Origin: Gongronella butleri
Taxonomy: Eukaryota; Mucoromycota; Mucoromycetes; Mucorales; Cunninghamellaceae
DNA: 64,000 nucleotides
Direction: 5' to 3'
Assembly (NCBI GenBank): GCA_025201375.1
Contig: JAIWZP010000005.1
Location: forward strand, 620,001-684,000
Positions 11,482-23,453 of the stretch are shown one piece after another. The notes under the pieces are model-generated. The model saw only the letters and a list, made by a program, of their open reading frames with translations. It was not told the DNA's origin and searched no databases. How positions within the stretch are numbered: position 1 is the first letter of the stretch; each line of letters opens with the position of its first letter. Made by a program: the position numbers and the translations under genes.

Positions 11482-14340
11482 ATGCAACCATATCAACAAC
11501 AGCCGCCAGGTCCTCCGTCCGTCTACAGCATGGGTCAGGCACCACCGCCAATGTACTCCAATACCCACTTGCCGCCCATACCCAATTTTCAACAGCCTCG
11601 CCCACCCACACAGCAACAACAACTCGACTCCTTGAAGCGCAAACGCACCAAGCGAGACCGTGCTTGTAAGTAGTGGCCGCTGAGCAATTGCGCAACAGCA
11701 TGACTTTTTTGTTGGTTTTTTTTTTTTTTTTTTGGGGAGGGGGCTCACCGCTTTTTCTTTTTCTTTTTTTTTTCCTTTCCACCTTGTTAGGCGACCTTTG
11801 CCGCCGCAAGAAAATTAGGTAAGACTAAAAACAAAGAGAGAGAAGAAGAGGCAAAAGAAAGGGAAGGTAGCGAGCTCAAAGGACACTCTTTTTTTCTTTT
11901 TATTTTTTTTTAAAATAGATGCGACTTTGATAATCGATTGCCAGACAAGAATTGTTCGTCGTGCCGGGGGTATGGCAAGACGTGCACATTCAACGAGGCG
12001 GCTAAGAAGCGTGGCCCGCCACGCGGGTACGTGGAAGCACTCGAGAACCGTCTGAAACGAATGGAAGATTTATTGTTGGCCATGGCGTCGTCAAGCCAAA
12101 TGTCGCCAGCGAAAATCAGGCACTACATGAGCGAGCATGCGCACAACAATGACGATGTTGACGATGATGATGACGACGACATGGACGACGACAATGACCA
12201 TGACAGCGGATCCATTGGCCATGAAGACGATGAAATGGATGAATTGGACGATCATGACGACGAACACGACCGCAGCCCCGAGCAACACGACGACCATGCG
12301 TGTCGGCCGCGAAAGGAACGGCACAAACCCACGTCGCGTGACGAGCGTGACGACGACATCCAAGACCGATTGGATGAAAGCGCGCAAAACGGCCATTACT
12401 CGTATTTGGGCAGCTCGTCCGGCGTGTACATGCTGGACCAGCTGTACTCGAGGGGCAACAAAAAGGACACCGCCAATCAGTTGGTCCGTGGCGCAGAGGA
12501 CGACGTCATGATCCCGCGCTTCAGCCCTGCCAACGAAAAGTTCCAAATCGGCCCTGGCGCCCATCTCCCAAAGGAATGGGCGTTGCCTCCGAAATCTCTC
12601 CTCGATCTTGTCGTGAAAACGTAAAAAAAAAAGAAAAAAAACAGACGCGTCTGACGCGCTTTTTTGACGCGGACTTCTTTTTGTTTTTCTTTTGTTTAGC
12701 TATTTTGACACGTACAATCAATTTTTGCCCATCATTGACGAGCCGGCGTTCATGGCGCGGTACCAAAAGGGCGAGGTGTCTGAGCCTCTTCTTATCACGC
12801 TGACTCGGATCACGGTGTTGATCTTGCCGCGGGACGCGCCTGCTCTTGTGGACAATGCCATTGACGCGCGTGCGCTCTACATGCAGCTGACGACCACCAT
12901 GGAGCAGAATTACGACATTGATTTCATGGCGCCCGACGAGGAAACCATCCAGCTGCTGTTGCTAGGTGCCATCTTCTCGGACCAATGGGGACCAAAGAGC
13001 GCCAATTGGCTCGCCGTCAGCATCGCCGTGAAAATGGCCCAAGACCTCGGCTTGCATCGCTCAAGCACACAATGGCACGCATCAAAGGAACACACAGAGG
13101 CGAAAAAACGCCTCTGGTGGGCGGCTTATGTCATTGATCGCTGGGTCTGCGCAGCACTTGGCAGGTAAAAAATCAAAAAAAAAAGTGAGAGAGAGGGGGG
13201 GAAAATGCGGGGAAAATGGGGGGGAAAATCGACAAAAATGTGGAAAAACGGGCACTTTCAAAAGTCAACGATCAATGTGCTCACCGCTTTTTTTTTATAA
13301 TATATCTCTTAGGCCATTGTCTGTCAATGATGCGGATTGCGACCTGGAATACCCTGCAGTCGGCGAACACGACGAGTACGCGGCGTTTGTGGCGATGATC
13401 AAGCTGTCGGGGATCCTTGGCGACGTGCTGCGCGCCATTTGCTCGCCGCGCGCGCGCATGTTGTCGGGCCAGGGCGTGCAAATCGACCAAATCTCCAAAC
13501 AATTGGCCGACGCACTTGCTCAATGGCACCACGCACTGCCACCCACCCTGCAGCTCGATGAGATCGACATGGACGCCATGCGCTCAGCCACACCATGGGA
13601 TACAGCCCTGACCAAAAAAATGAAACGTGGTGGTAAAAACGCGGAAAAAGAACTCAATGGGAGCATTTTTTGACCCTCTTTTTCTTTTTTTTTCATTTTT
13701 AAATTCATCTTGGGCCACAGCGGGGCACCTGCGCTTGTTTTACAATGCCGTGTTGCTGCTTTCGCGGCGGCCAGGGATCCTTGTGGGCACGACGGCAGGG
13801 CCCGTCAAGGTGCCGAGCGATTGCCTCGTTGCGCTGCGCGACACGTTCGACCTCTATACCAGCATGCCGTTTTTGTCATTCATCAGCGTCGGATGGTCGC
13901 TGTCCAGCTATTGCCTGACCCAGATGGTCATGTTCATGCTGCTCAACCTGCGAAACGCCGATCCCACCGTCGTCGAGCTTGCCAGGCACCAAATCGACGC
14001 GTTCCAGGCCACCGTCCGCGACATGAAGCCTTATTTTATCCAGGTAAAAAAAACAGTGAAAAAGTGACCAATGATGTTGCCAAATGGGCGAATTGATCAC
14101 CATTTTCCTTGGTTTTTAGAACAAAATCGACATCATGGTGGACAGCATTGTCAAGACAATCAACAACGACGACCATCCCGCGCCAGCGTCGTCGGATCGA
14201 CCCGTGACATCGCTCTGGGGCGCATCCAGTGGCATGGATTGGCATGGTAAGACGGGCAATATCAGCTGATGAGATGAATTCAGGGCATGACCCTGATCCC
14301 CTTTTTTATATATTTCGCAGAGATGGTCGATTTCTTTTAA
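11482..14340 (+). CDS. Zn2Cys6 transcription factor with fungal_trans domain
   Basis: Eight exons (11482-11665, 11791-11818, 11919-12620, 12700-13164, 13313-13632, 13721-14043, 14120-14246, 14321-14340) give 722 residues. The zinc cluster spans Cys62, 65, 72, 83, 86 and 93 with the classic C-X2-C-X6-C-X10-C-X2-C-X6-C spacing, and is assembled from the first three exons, one only 28 nt long. It is followed by a linker and a short coiled coil (YVEALENRLKRMEDLL), expected to mediate dimerisation, then a long Asp/Glu/His-rich acidic stretch. The middle and C-terminal part carries fungal_trans hallmarks, including KKRLWWAAYVIDRWVCAALGRP and the SVNDADCDLEYP motif. It should be a nuclear DNA-binding regulator; the target pathway is unknown. 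The short final exon adds only the last residues, so the 3' end is the least certain part. Confidence 0.88.
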
Positions 14341-14404
14341 ACCAGCTAGCCAAATTTGCACATTCACCCTCCAATAAAGTTGAGAGCTTGGCCTCTAATA
14401 TATG

Positions 14405-14435
<31 letters not shown>

Positions 14436-15074
14436 CGTTTTGCTTTTGTGATCGCGCGTTGTGTAAGTGAGATTGGGGTGGGTAAATGGGCGATTTCTTT
14501 TCCACGGATTCATGTGGCAATGTGTCCCCATTGGGGGGGGGGCGCGGGCGCTCGCTTGGCATCGATGATCAATGTCGAGATATCAAGGACATTGGCTAGA
14601 AAGAGCCATCCTCGGAACGAATTAATGCACCGCCGATTATCAAAGCAAAGGAATTTATGGAGGGCCTAGTGATGACCATGTTGTCCAATGGAAGCACGCA
14701 CGGGAGCATGCGGACAAGCAAAAAAGCCAACGGAATTTATCGTCGCTTTTTTTTTTTTCTGCCAACAAGGGCAAGGTTGACGCAAACTAAAAAGTTGTAC
14801 AACGTCGGCCCTGATTATGTAAGGAGATGCTGCCCGAGGATTGTGCCAGGCCCAAGGGCCAAGGATTGAATTTCCGCCGGGAGGTGAGGAAAATAAAAAG
14901 GCGCAAAAGGGAAAAATGACGAGCCCCACTTTTTTTCTTTTTTCTCCCTGTGTCTTCCCACTCAATTCCCCTTTCTTTTTTGTTTATCTCACTCCCTCCT
15001 TCCTTTTTTCCCCTCTCCCTCGTTGTTTTTTTTTTTTTTTACCTTGTTCCCGGCTCTATCCCCCCTTTTTTGCC
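14341..15074. other. Intergenic, GAL7 upstream region
   Basis: This is the 3' flank of the Zn2Cys6 gene and the upstream region of GAL7. It contains a T-run near 14408-14435 and a CT-rich leader (about 14930-15070) immediately before the GAL7 ATG. I see no gene and no obvious Gal4-type CGG-N11-CCG site. Confidence 0.5.
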
Positions 15075-16275
15075 ATGATACCTACTGCTTCGTCGTCTTT
15101 TGACTTTAACAATGACTCTCATCGCCGGTACAATCCTCTGACCAAGTCGTGGGTGCTGTGTTCGCCGCACCGTACGCAGCGGCCTTGGCAGGGCCAGCAA
15201 GAAGGGCCGCAATTGGAGCAATTGCCACAATATGATCCGACTTGTTATTTGTGCCCTGGCAATCAGCGTGCCAATGGTGAGAAGAACCCAAGCTACGCGA
15301 CGACGTTTGTGTTTCCCAACGATTTTGCCGCTGTCAAGAGCGACCAAGCCAGCTATGAACAAGGCACCAACAAGGAGGATGATCTTTTCAAGGTGCAAGG
15401 CGTGCGTGGCGAATGCCATGTGATTTGCTTCTCGCCACGCCACGACCTGACAATGGCCGAGATGACGACGGACGAGGCGGCTTTGGTGGTCAGCCAATGG
15501 CGCGAGTCGTATGCGTGGATTCAACAAGAACGGCCATGGATCCGATATGTACAGATCTTTGAGAACAAGGGCGCCGCCATGGGCTGCTCCAATCCTCACC
15601 CACACGGCCAAATGTGGTGCACCGAGTCCATCCCACAAGAACCGGCGCGCGAACTCGAGGCCATGCAAGAATACCAGCAAAAGCACGGCGGATGCTGCCT
15701 GTTGTGCGATTACGTCGACCGTGAGCTGCAAAAGGACGAGCGCGTCGTGTTTGCCAATGCGTCGTTTGTGTGCCTCGTGCCCTTTTGGGCCGTCTGGCCT
15801 TTTGAGGTCATGATTGTCGCTCGCTCCCACGCGCCAGATCTCATGGCCCTCGATCAGCAGCAGCAACACGACCTTGCAGACATGTTGCGCCGCATGACCT
15901 GCCGCTACGATAACCTTTTTGAATGTTCGTTCCCCTATTCCATGGGTATCCACCAAGCACCCACCCATGCTCCTTCCCAACAAGTCAGAGACGCAGCACA
16001 CATCCATCTCCACTTTTACCCGCCTTTGCTGCGCAGCGCCACCGTCCGCAAGTTCTTGGTCGGGTAAGTGATATAAAAAAAAAAAGAGCGCGAGGAAAAA
16101 AAAAAAAAGCATGACGTAGCTCACACCACTTTTTTTTTTCTCTGTTTTCCATAGGTTTGAGATGCTCGGCGAGCCGCAGCGTGATATCACGCCTGAACAG
16201 GCGGCCAAGCGCCTGAAGGAGTGTCCAGAGACACACTACAAGCACGCGATCAAGACCAATGGCCATCACCACTAG
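15075..16275 (+). CDS. GAL7: Galactose-1-phosphate uridylyltransferase
   Basis: Two exons (15075-16063, 16155-16275) give 369 residues, the normal size for the family. The enzyme exchanges UMP between UDP-glucose and galactose-1-phosphate in the Leloir pathway, in the cytosol. The active-site motif [10 protein letters not shown] lies at about residues 172-181, with the nucleophilic His of the HPH triad. The first zinc-site cysteines are in CYLCPG (Cys57, Cys60). A conserved C-terminal block [19 protein letters not shown] precedes the intron. The stretch DNDSHRR-like RRYNPL and [11 protein letters not shown] near the N-terminus are also typical. No other GAL gene lies in the window, so it is not part of a visible GAL cluster. 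Confidence 0.96.
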
Positions 16276-16456
16276 AAGAGAACCCCCAAACAACACTCGA
16301 ATTTCAACCCTTTTGATCGTTTTCTGTAAATAGCCCTCCCTTTTATACTTTTTTATTTTTTATTTTATTTCCATGCATCATCCCAATGTAGAGAATCCCT
16401 TTTTGTTTTTATTCTTTTTTTTTTTTCTAATGAAAACGAGAGGACACGTGTTTTTT

Positions 16457-17324
16457 TTAATCGATTTTGCGCGAACGCGAGCGTGTGCGTGGCGATCGAG
16501 TCGTTGGCGACGCCGTGGCCGTGGCCGTGGCTGATGACGTGCTGCTCTTGGTCTCACCAGCCGCCGATGTGGGTGCAGAGCCAGGTTGTTGCTGCTGCTG
16601 TTGCTGCGCGGGACGCGCAAACACAATGCCGGCGCCAATCACAATCGCAAGCGCGGCAAACGCCACACCCAGGTACGTGTAAGGCGACACCATCGTCACA
16701 TATTCAACCACGATGCCGGCATACCCGAGGATCATGCCACTATTTTTTTTTAAAAAAAAATAAGAGGGCGGTCACAGGGAGAAAAAAAAAAAGAGGTTCA
16801 AGGCAAGACTTACAATGGCCCGTACGCGGACATGAAGATGCCCTCGGGCTTGATGTCCCTCCACTGCTCTTCCTGGAGGAATTGCGCCAATTGCGATGGC
16901 GGGCTAGGGATCGTCAGCACGCGCACCTGCTTATCAAACACATGCACAAGCGTCGGCAGCCGCGAAACAAAGAAGCGCGCAGCAAGACGCGGGTTCTTGT
17001 CCACGTTGATCGCTCCAAAGTACACGGGCGTGCTGAAATCACGCGCCTGACGCTCAATCGCCTCGTACTTTGGACGGAAACGCGAGCAATATCCACACCA
17101 ATCCGCATAGCTAGGATGAAATGCACCAAAAAAAAAATGAATGAGCACATCTTTTCCAGGACCTTCTTCCAATGGCCTCATTTTCCACACGCTGCTTACA
17201 ATTCCAACACCCACTGGTCTTGCTTGCGCACAGACTTATCAAATGTCGCGTCCGTCAGCTCCACAACTTCACACAAAGCGCATGCAAGCGCCGCCAATAT
17301 CGTAAATACAGCAAACCACCTCAT
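16457..17324 (-). CDS. ER thioredoxin-like transmembrane protein (TMX/Mpd type)
   Basis: Three minus-strand exons (17200-17324, 16814-17110, 16457-16739) give 234 residues. An N-terminal hydrophobic signal peptide (about residues 1-18) leads into a thioredoxin fold whose active site is WCGYC (Cys47 and Cys50), preceded by VLEFYAD. The cis-Pro loop is SRLPTLVHVF. After the thioredoxin domain a hydrophobic segment (about residues 163-183) should anchor the protein, followed by a Gln/Ser/Thr tail ending in Arg-Ser repeats. This arrangement suggests a single-pass ER membrane oxidoreductase acting in disulfide formation or isomerisation. The tail lacks a KDEL-type signal; the basic Arg/Lys end may serve for retention (inference). 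Confidence 0.85.
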
Positions 17325-17734
17325 CAAGGACGATCCAAATCTTGAAACAAGAAAAAAACAGTTGGGAAGAAAAAAAGGGTTCGAGGTCGGGCGGCAAAAG
17401 AGCGTATTTCGTCCATTTTGCCCGCAATCCCCACAAATGGAAAGAACCAAATGTCTAAAAATGGCAGTCTCCATTTCAAAGAAAAAAACAGAGCACGCCA
17501 CGCTTTATAAACGAGCCATCGCGCGCCTGCAAAGCGCGTGTATGGACAAAACAAACAAAAGAGTCAATTTGTCAAAAAGAATGGGTCAAGTGGGTCAACT
17601 ACGCAATGAGATACCTCTCATAAAAGTCCTGATGTGACATGGCAAGCTAGAAACGCCTTGTGGGACGCGATTCGCCAGCGGTCACTTACCATTTGGGCGC
17701 GACACACGCAAATCATGTTTTTGTCCTGGCAAGC

Positions 17735-18435
17735 TGCCAAAACCAAAATCGAAAAATCAGGTCCCCAGAATTGCACCAAACTTGTTCACAAGATGTATTG
17801 CAGAGAGAAACCACAGAAATGCCAAAAAAAGAGTGAGGTCCATTGGCTTATGGACGAGCAACGAGCGATTTTCGATTTAATCTCAACGGCGAATTGCACG
17901 GGAAGAACGCGTCATTAGAGCCACGCGACACGTCCACTAGCAAGAGCAATCCCAAATGCATAAACTTGATTGGAACAGGCGCGTATAACCTGACGTTTGG
18001 CGCGGTTCATCACGCGTCAAAGATTCTCTATGACTTTAAAGCCGTGTCGAAATGGCCGAAAAAACCCCATTTTTCAGTGATCATGAATGTCCACGTACGG
18101 AGCGCGTCATGCTCTTTCTGATGGTGCGCGTTTCTCAAAGATACAGGTATTTTTCGTTGAGATGGCATTGAGGCGAAAAAAGAAGCAAATGGTAGATTAC
18201 GCCGAAACGCGTCCATGGACCCTTGCTTTTCAATGGATTTTCGTCGGTAAATCAGAGGTGGCTACCATGTGGTTGAATAGCGTCGCGATCTGACGACCTA
18301 AATTTTACAATTTTCCGTCGACTCTACCCTTGGGAAAATCGGCCATTTTGAAATATCATCATAGCGCGACATCCAGAGGCCGCAGCGCCCTGGGGGTGGG
18401 CTCATTCGAACGAGAAAGCTTGGAATCGTTGACTG
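17735..18435 (+). repeat. Dispersed ~700-bp repeat, copy 1
   Basis: The segment matches, over its whole length and in reverse orientation, the stretch at 59041-59745. Shared landmarks in the same order are a block around AGGTCCCCAGAATTG (17758), a block around CGTCCACTAGCAAG (17931), the TTTCTGATG segment (18115) and GTGGGCTC (18396). No long open frame is shared and no terminal repeats are visible, so it looks like a decayed or non-coding element. The rest of 17325-19115 holds no gene that I can support. Confidence 0.75.
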
Positions 18436-19115
18436 AAAGAACACTTGCGCCTGTTGGCTGCATGTTTATCGACAAGTACCTAAAATTGGATAAAAACGCG
18501 CCAATCGTCATTTTCTCTCCAAAGTCCACCTAATTCGAGCGCGTCTTCTCTTTCTACATGATGAACTCAAACGCGCCTCGTGTGTCGAAGCTTACGGCAT
18601 AGGATTTGAGCGCGCCCCCAGTGAGTGAAAATGAACAAAAAAAGAAAGAACCAAAGTTAATTGTCTCTTTTTTTTTGTTCCTCGCTTTGCCCTATTCTTT
18701 GAAGATGTGTTTTGGGCTCTTTTTATCTGCTCTCCCAGGTCGTATGACCTTTGACTGCGCATGATGAGATAAGTGGGCAAAAAGAGGCGTGTCGCGCGGC
18801 TTTAAATTCGCAAATTCGGCCTTTTTCTTATTTTTCTCAACAAGCTGTTATTTCAATTCTAGAGAACAAAAAGACCGATATTCTCTGGACTTGCCACATC
18901 GAGTGCGCCAATTTTGAGGGCAATTGAGCAGACCAATGGGGCAAATATAAGAAAAAGTTCACATTTATACTACAAAGAATACCCTTCGCTTCTGAACAGG
19001 GAGTTTATGGGAGGCGCATTTGCAAGACAGTGTAGAGATGACGGTGAATGGGCATCGACGAGGTTACAATGGATGAGTTTCTAATGATTTTAATGCTTGA
19101 TTTAAAAAAAAATGC

Positions 19116-20626
19116 TTATTCTACATGAGGCAGAGGCGCGACAGAGACATTCATGTGTTTGAACATTTGCACGAGCTTTGCCTCTGTCTTTCCGCGATTG
19201 TGGACGAGCGAGATGACTTTGCCTTGGCGCGTGGTGCCGTCGGGCGCGAGTCTTCCTGTGCGGCCGGCCATGTGGAGGTAGCTGGCCACGGACGGCGGCT
19301 GGCCCAGGATAAAGACATGCGACACGTCGGGGAGGTCGACGCCGCGCGCGGCAAACTCGTTGGCGATCCACAGCGTCGTTGGGCGTTGTCCTGTTTTGCC
19401 ATTTTCGTTGTTTCCGGACATGTTCGTTGAAATGGCGTCGTTGGATGCAAACGTGGGAGCGTGGAATGCATCGCGGATGTCGCGCACAATGAATTGGTGA
19501 GTGTCCAGCTCCAGTCGCTGCTGGATATCCATGTTGCTCTTGGATGCGTGCACAAAGACAATGGCGTCGCGCATCACCGGCTGCTCGAGCTCTAACAAGA
19601 TGGCGAGGCTGCCCAGCATCTCGTCCGACAAGTCGTTGTCGTCGCCATCCGTCTTGTCGCTATTGCGACCGCTGTGCGCACGTCGCTGCTCGCGCTGTTG
19701 CTGCATAAGCAAGGTATAGTCGAATTGGTCGATGGGCGTCATGTTGCGGATCGAATCATGGTCGAGCAGCAAGCAATGATGCTGGACGGTGGGGAGGACC
19801 GATGCTTTTGTTGGGAATGATGATGAAGAAATGGAAGAAATGGACGACGAGGCAGCTGGTAGCGCGTCGGCGTCGATAAACAGCGGATCGTGCAGCCATT
19901 GCTGTTCGCGCTCCAGCCAGTGGCGCAGCGGTCGGTTGAGCGTGGCGGACGCGACAATCAGCTGCGGCTTTTGTGTCAATGTCGCTGGCATGAGCGCGTC
20001 CAGCAGCATATGTGCGGGTTTTGGGTGTTTTTGCCGTTTGCGGTGGTCACGCAGCGGCGCGTACCGCTTGGGCATACGGAATGCTTGGTCTGCCTCGTCC
20101 AGCACAATGCATTGAGGCACGGAAAGCGACGAAGCTGACGAAATCGCGTTTTTGCGTTGTTCTTGCTCCTGTTGCAAGAGTTGCGCCGCGGTGCCAATAC
20201 GAATCATGGGTTCCATGGACGGCAATGCGAGCTGATCGACCCAACGCTGCACCTGTATGGCCAATTCCTGGTTGGGCGTGATGTACATGGCCGGCGCCTG
20301 TCGATTGACCAGCGACAGTGCCAGGCCAAACGATTTGCCCGTCCCTGTCGCGTCGCGCAATAAAATGTCTCTACCTGCGGCAATGGCAGGCAACAGCTGC
20401 TCCTGCGTCAAAGTGGGTCGCTCAATGCCAAATTGTGCCTTTAGACGCGCACACACGGCGGGCCGGATCCCCAGGGACTAGACAAAAAAAAAACAGGCAG
20501 AAATTCAGAAAAGACGTGAAAATTGGCTTGCTTGCTCGTGTCCCCAGTGCTACGAACAAAAATTGGGGAAGGGGGGGGGAGCGTGCATACCTGAAAAGTC
20601 GTGTAGAAACGTCGCGCAGTCGCCAT
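19116..20626 (-). CDS. Mitochondrial-type DEAD-box RNA helicase (Mrh4/DDX28-like)
   Basis: Two minus-strand exons (20591-20626, 19116-20477) give 465 residues. The 12-residue first exon (MATARRFYTTFQ) is basic and hydroxylated, as in a mitochondrial presequence. Helicase motifs appear in order: a Q-like motif (PTLTQEQ), motif I ATGTGKS (residues 55-61), Ia as PNQELA instead of PTRELA, motif II DEAD (about 139-142), motif III SAT, a IV-like AIVFVHA, V as ARGVDLPDV and VI as HMAGRTGR. The minimal length with almost no flanking regions, the presequence and the drift in motif Ia fit the Mrh4/DDX28 group, which assists mitochondrial large-subunit ribosome assembly. Assignment to that group rather than another organellar helicase is inference. 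Confidence 0.85.
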
Positions 20627-20720
20627 GGAGAAATAAAAAAAAAAAAAGCAGAAAAAGAGGCGCGAGCGGGGGGAAAAAAAGGGCAAGTTGTCGCTTTGTT
20701 TTCTCGTTTTCTGTCTCTGA
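20627..20720. promoter_or_regulatory. 94-bp divergent promoter
   Basis: Only 94 bp separate the start codons of the helicase (minus) and the ARMC7 homologue (plus). The segment is A-rich on the plus strand with a G-run. Any promoter elements for the two genes must overlap here or lie inside the neighbouring gene. Confidence 0.5.
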
Positions 20721-21595
20721 ATGTTCCATAGCCGCCGTCACATTGCACATCGGCACGGCAAACACAGCGCGCATCGCCAGGAATACCTACAACTGCTTGT
20801 TGACGAGTACAAAACGACGGAAAAGCTTGGTATGGCCTTTTTTTTTTGGAGGAAAACTCGCGTTTTGCTCATTTTTCCCGCGTTTTTCAACCTTAGTGGC
20901 GCGGCAACAAGTGCTTGCGAATCTCGCCAACTTTGCCTACGACCCCGTCAATTACGACTGGCTGTGGAAAGCCAAGGCAATCGGCGTGTTTCTTGGTAAA
21001 AAGACGCGTCAAATGGCCACATGGCCACCCATGGCTCACGTTTTTTTTTTTTTTTTTTTTTTTTTTTTGTGTTTTGGTAGAGGCGCTTGAGGATCAGGAC
21101 ACCCAATTGCGCGAATTTGGCGCGGGCGGCATTGCGAATTTGTGTCTCGGTAAGGCTCGGACAGGAGAACAAAAAAAAAAAAAGTGGGGAAAGGGGGAAG
21201 GGTCACATGGTCAGCAATGATGCAAACTGATCATGCAATCACTGGGTTTGGCAATCCAGATCCCACGCATCGTGACCTCTTGCTCTCAGACCCACGACAC
21301 GTCGAATCCATTGCGCAATTGGTCGCCGTGGACGCCAAGGACGACACGACCGTGGCAAATACGGTCGTCAATGCGCTGATCACCTTGATGTTTCTTTTGG
21401 ACACGCAAGAAAATCTGAGGCTCCAATGCAAGTCGCGTCGGTTGCGCCGGAAAAACACCATTGTCTTTTTAACATCTTTTGTATCCATTAGTGCCGGCTC
21501 ATTTTAGTCACGCCCTCGGTCGTTGGAAACAAAATCCGGTGACAGGCAGCACGGTGGCGCTCTTCTTGGCTGACTATGCTTCTCGATGCTCTTGA
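20721..21595 (+). CDS. ARMC7: Armadillo repeat protein, ARMC7 homologue
   Basis: Five exons (20721-20829, 20897-20995, 21081-21149, 21260-21431, 21508-21595) give 178 residues, close to animal ARMC7. The decisive stretch is RQQVLANLANFAYDP, near-identical to the animal protein, followed by LREFGAGGIANLCL and a helical repeat ending in ALITLMFLL. The protein is an all-helical armadillo scaffold. Its role is poorly defined; in animals it has been linked to spliceosome complexes. The last intron is less certain: I used a GTCGCG donor at 21432 and the acceptor at 21507, which keeps frame into a C-terminal helix (STVALFLADYAS). An alternative donor and acceptor pair would add a few residues there. 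Confidence 0.82.
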
Positions 21596-21836
21596 ATGCA
21601 AGTCCCATGACGAAAATAAAATCGATACCCTTTTTGCTTCTCTTTTTTTTCTTTCTTTTTTACTGAAAAAATGACGGTTTTATGGTACAAATATGGATAA
21701 ATGTGAAGTTGTGTGTGCAGGTGAGGGTTTTGTTGCGTGTGATTTATGTGTTTGAAGATGGGAATGAGGGACGTGAGGAAAGGGGTGAGAAGAGTGGTTT
21801 TGTCGTGACCATTGGACTGTCGTTTTTTTTTTTTTT

Positions 21837-23453
21837 TCATGTGAATCGGATGCTCAATCGCGTTTTGCGCTCCATGACTTGATCCGGCCATGTCTCGAGC
21901 AGCATCTCGAGCCATTTGCGGCGCGTCTTTTCCGTCAATTGCTGCTGGACCCATTGCTCGACCTGCGTGCCGCGCTGGACAACGGCCCAGCGCACGAGAA
22001 TCTTGTCTTTTAGCGTGGCGCCCGACGCGAGCGGCGGAATTTGGTTGAGAATGAGCAGAATGTCGGCCTGGAACGCATCAATCTTGCCGGAGCTTGGGCG
22101 CACATAGTAGCGTTCCTGGTGGTGCGCGTCTGACGAGGCATGCATGGTCGCTGTTGCGTGGGTATGGGCGGCGCTGGCATGGCTGCTGTTGTTGCTGCTG
22201 CTGCTTGTTAAAAACTTGAAAATGATCAAATGGTCGTCCGGCAGGGTATTGTGCAGCGCAAACGGGATGGCCTGGCCGCGGTACAAGGGCGATTGGAACA
22301 CGAGGCGCGGCTTGCGCGTCATGGACGCGACCGATGGCCGCAAAGACGGCGTCATTGGCTCATTTTGCGCGTTTTGCGCGTTTCCTTCTTGCGATGATGC
22401 ATTTGCAAAAAGGTCGCCCGGTTGCACAAGCACGCTCAGGTAGGGCGGGGTAGGGGGCGGGGCCGGCGGCTCATTGCGGAAACGTGGCACAGGACTCGGT
22501 TCCACAAACATGACTCGAGGCGTAAAGCCAAGATGCTCGTCATCCTCTTCATTATCCTTTTTGTTGTTGGAAAAAGGGGGACGGGGGCGTTATTTAGCAT
22601 CAAACCAGCCCACGTTTTTCTTAAAGCATGGGCCTCTTTTTTTTTTTCCTTGTTTTTTTTTTTTTGCTGTTTTTCTCCCCTCCTTTTTTTTTTTTTTTTT
22701 CTTTACCTGAGGATGCTGAAGCGTCAATTCGTCATGAAACGTGTGTGTGGTATTGTCGTCATGGCCCAATTTGCGATGATCTGGATCTTGATCAGGTGGC
22801 GTTGATAAAAGGGTGGATGAGGAAGACGAGTCGCCCATTTCACGGAACCCGACGACGGCCGCGGGTCTTCCTGAGGATTCTTGCTGTTGAGCACGCATCA
22901 GGTACAGTCGTCGTCGTCGGCGCCGTCGTCGCTGCTCTTCAATTTCCTCGGCGGACCCGCCATGGTGCACCAAGATCCCGTTCAGCGTGGGTGTTTCGTA
23001 CATTTCTTGTCCAAGTGGTGGCTTTGCCCCTGAAAACGACGTCGTTGTCGTGCTCGTGCTGCCGCTCTTGTTGCTCGCATTGTCCTCGGGGTGCTGAAAG
23101 TGGTTGACCACAGGATTGAACAGGAACCGCTTCCACTTTTTATAGCTCGATGCGCTGCTCGTGGCCGTGCTGCTGCTCATGCTGCTCGCTGTCGATTGGA
23201 TCGTCATCGCATCCACGTCCATCCTCCTCAGACTGCTGTTGCTGCTGCTGTATCCACCCATGGAACTCGTGCTGCTCGATACAGACGAGCGTTTCGTTGT
23301 AATTGCCGTCGCAGAAGGCAGCCATTGCTTCATTGTGCGCCACACACCGGCCTTGTCGCCGCCACCAAGCGATAGAAATGAACGACCGCTTTTGGCACTC
23401 GTCGTGCTCTTTTGGCTATACACCGACGACGCGTATTTTTTTCGCGACGCCAT
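21837..23453 (-). CDS. MSP (VAP-like) domain protein without membrane anchor
   Basis: Two minus-strand exons (22707-23453, 21837-22556) give 488 residues. The first two thirds are low complexity: Ser/Thr-rich, with an Arg8 run in RRRRRRRRLYLMRA, and largely disordered. The C-terminal part (about residues 300-470) reads as a major-sperm-protein fold, with PRLVFQSPLYRGQAIPFAL, a strand LIIFKFLTS interrupted by an insertion of Ser/His/Ala, then ERYYVRPSSGKI and DKILVRWAVV. MSP domains in VAP proteins bind FFAT motifs at the ER surface. Unlike VAPs, this protein shows no C-terminal membrane segment. It is preceded on the coding strand by a long pyrimidine-rich leader (plus-strand purines about 23455-23640). 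Confidence 0.78.

Noticed and set aside
15039..16208. Long minus-strand open frame of about 389 codons
   Set aside because: It lies antisense to GAL7, whose catalytic motifs and two-exon structure are certain; the antisense frame has no recognisable domain and is a codon-bias shadow.
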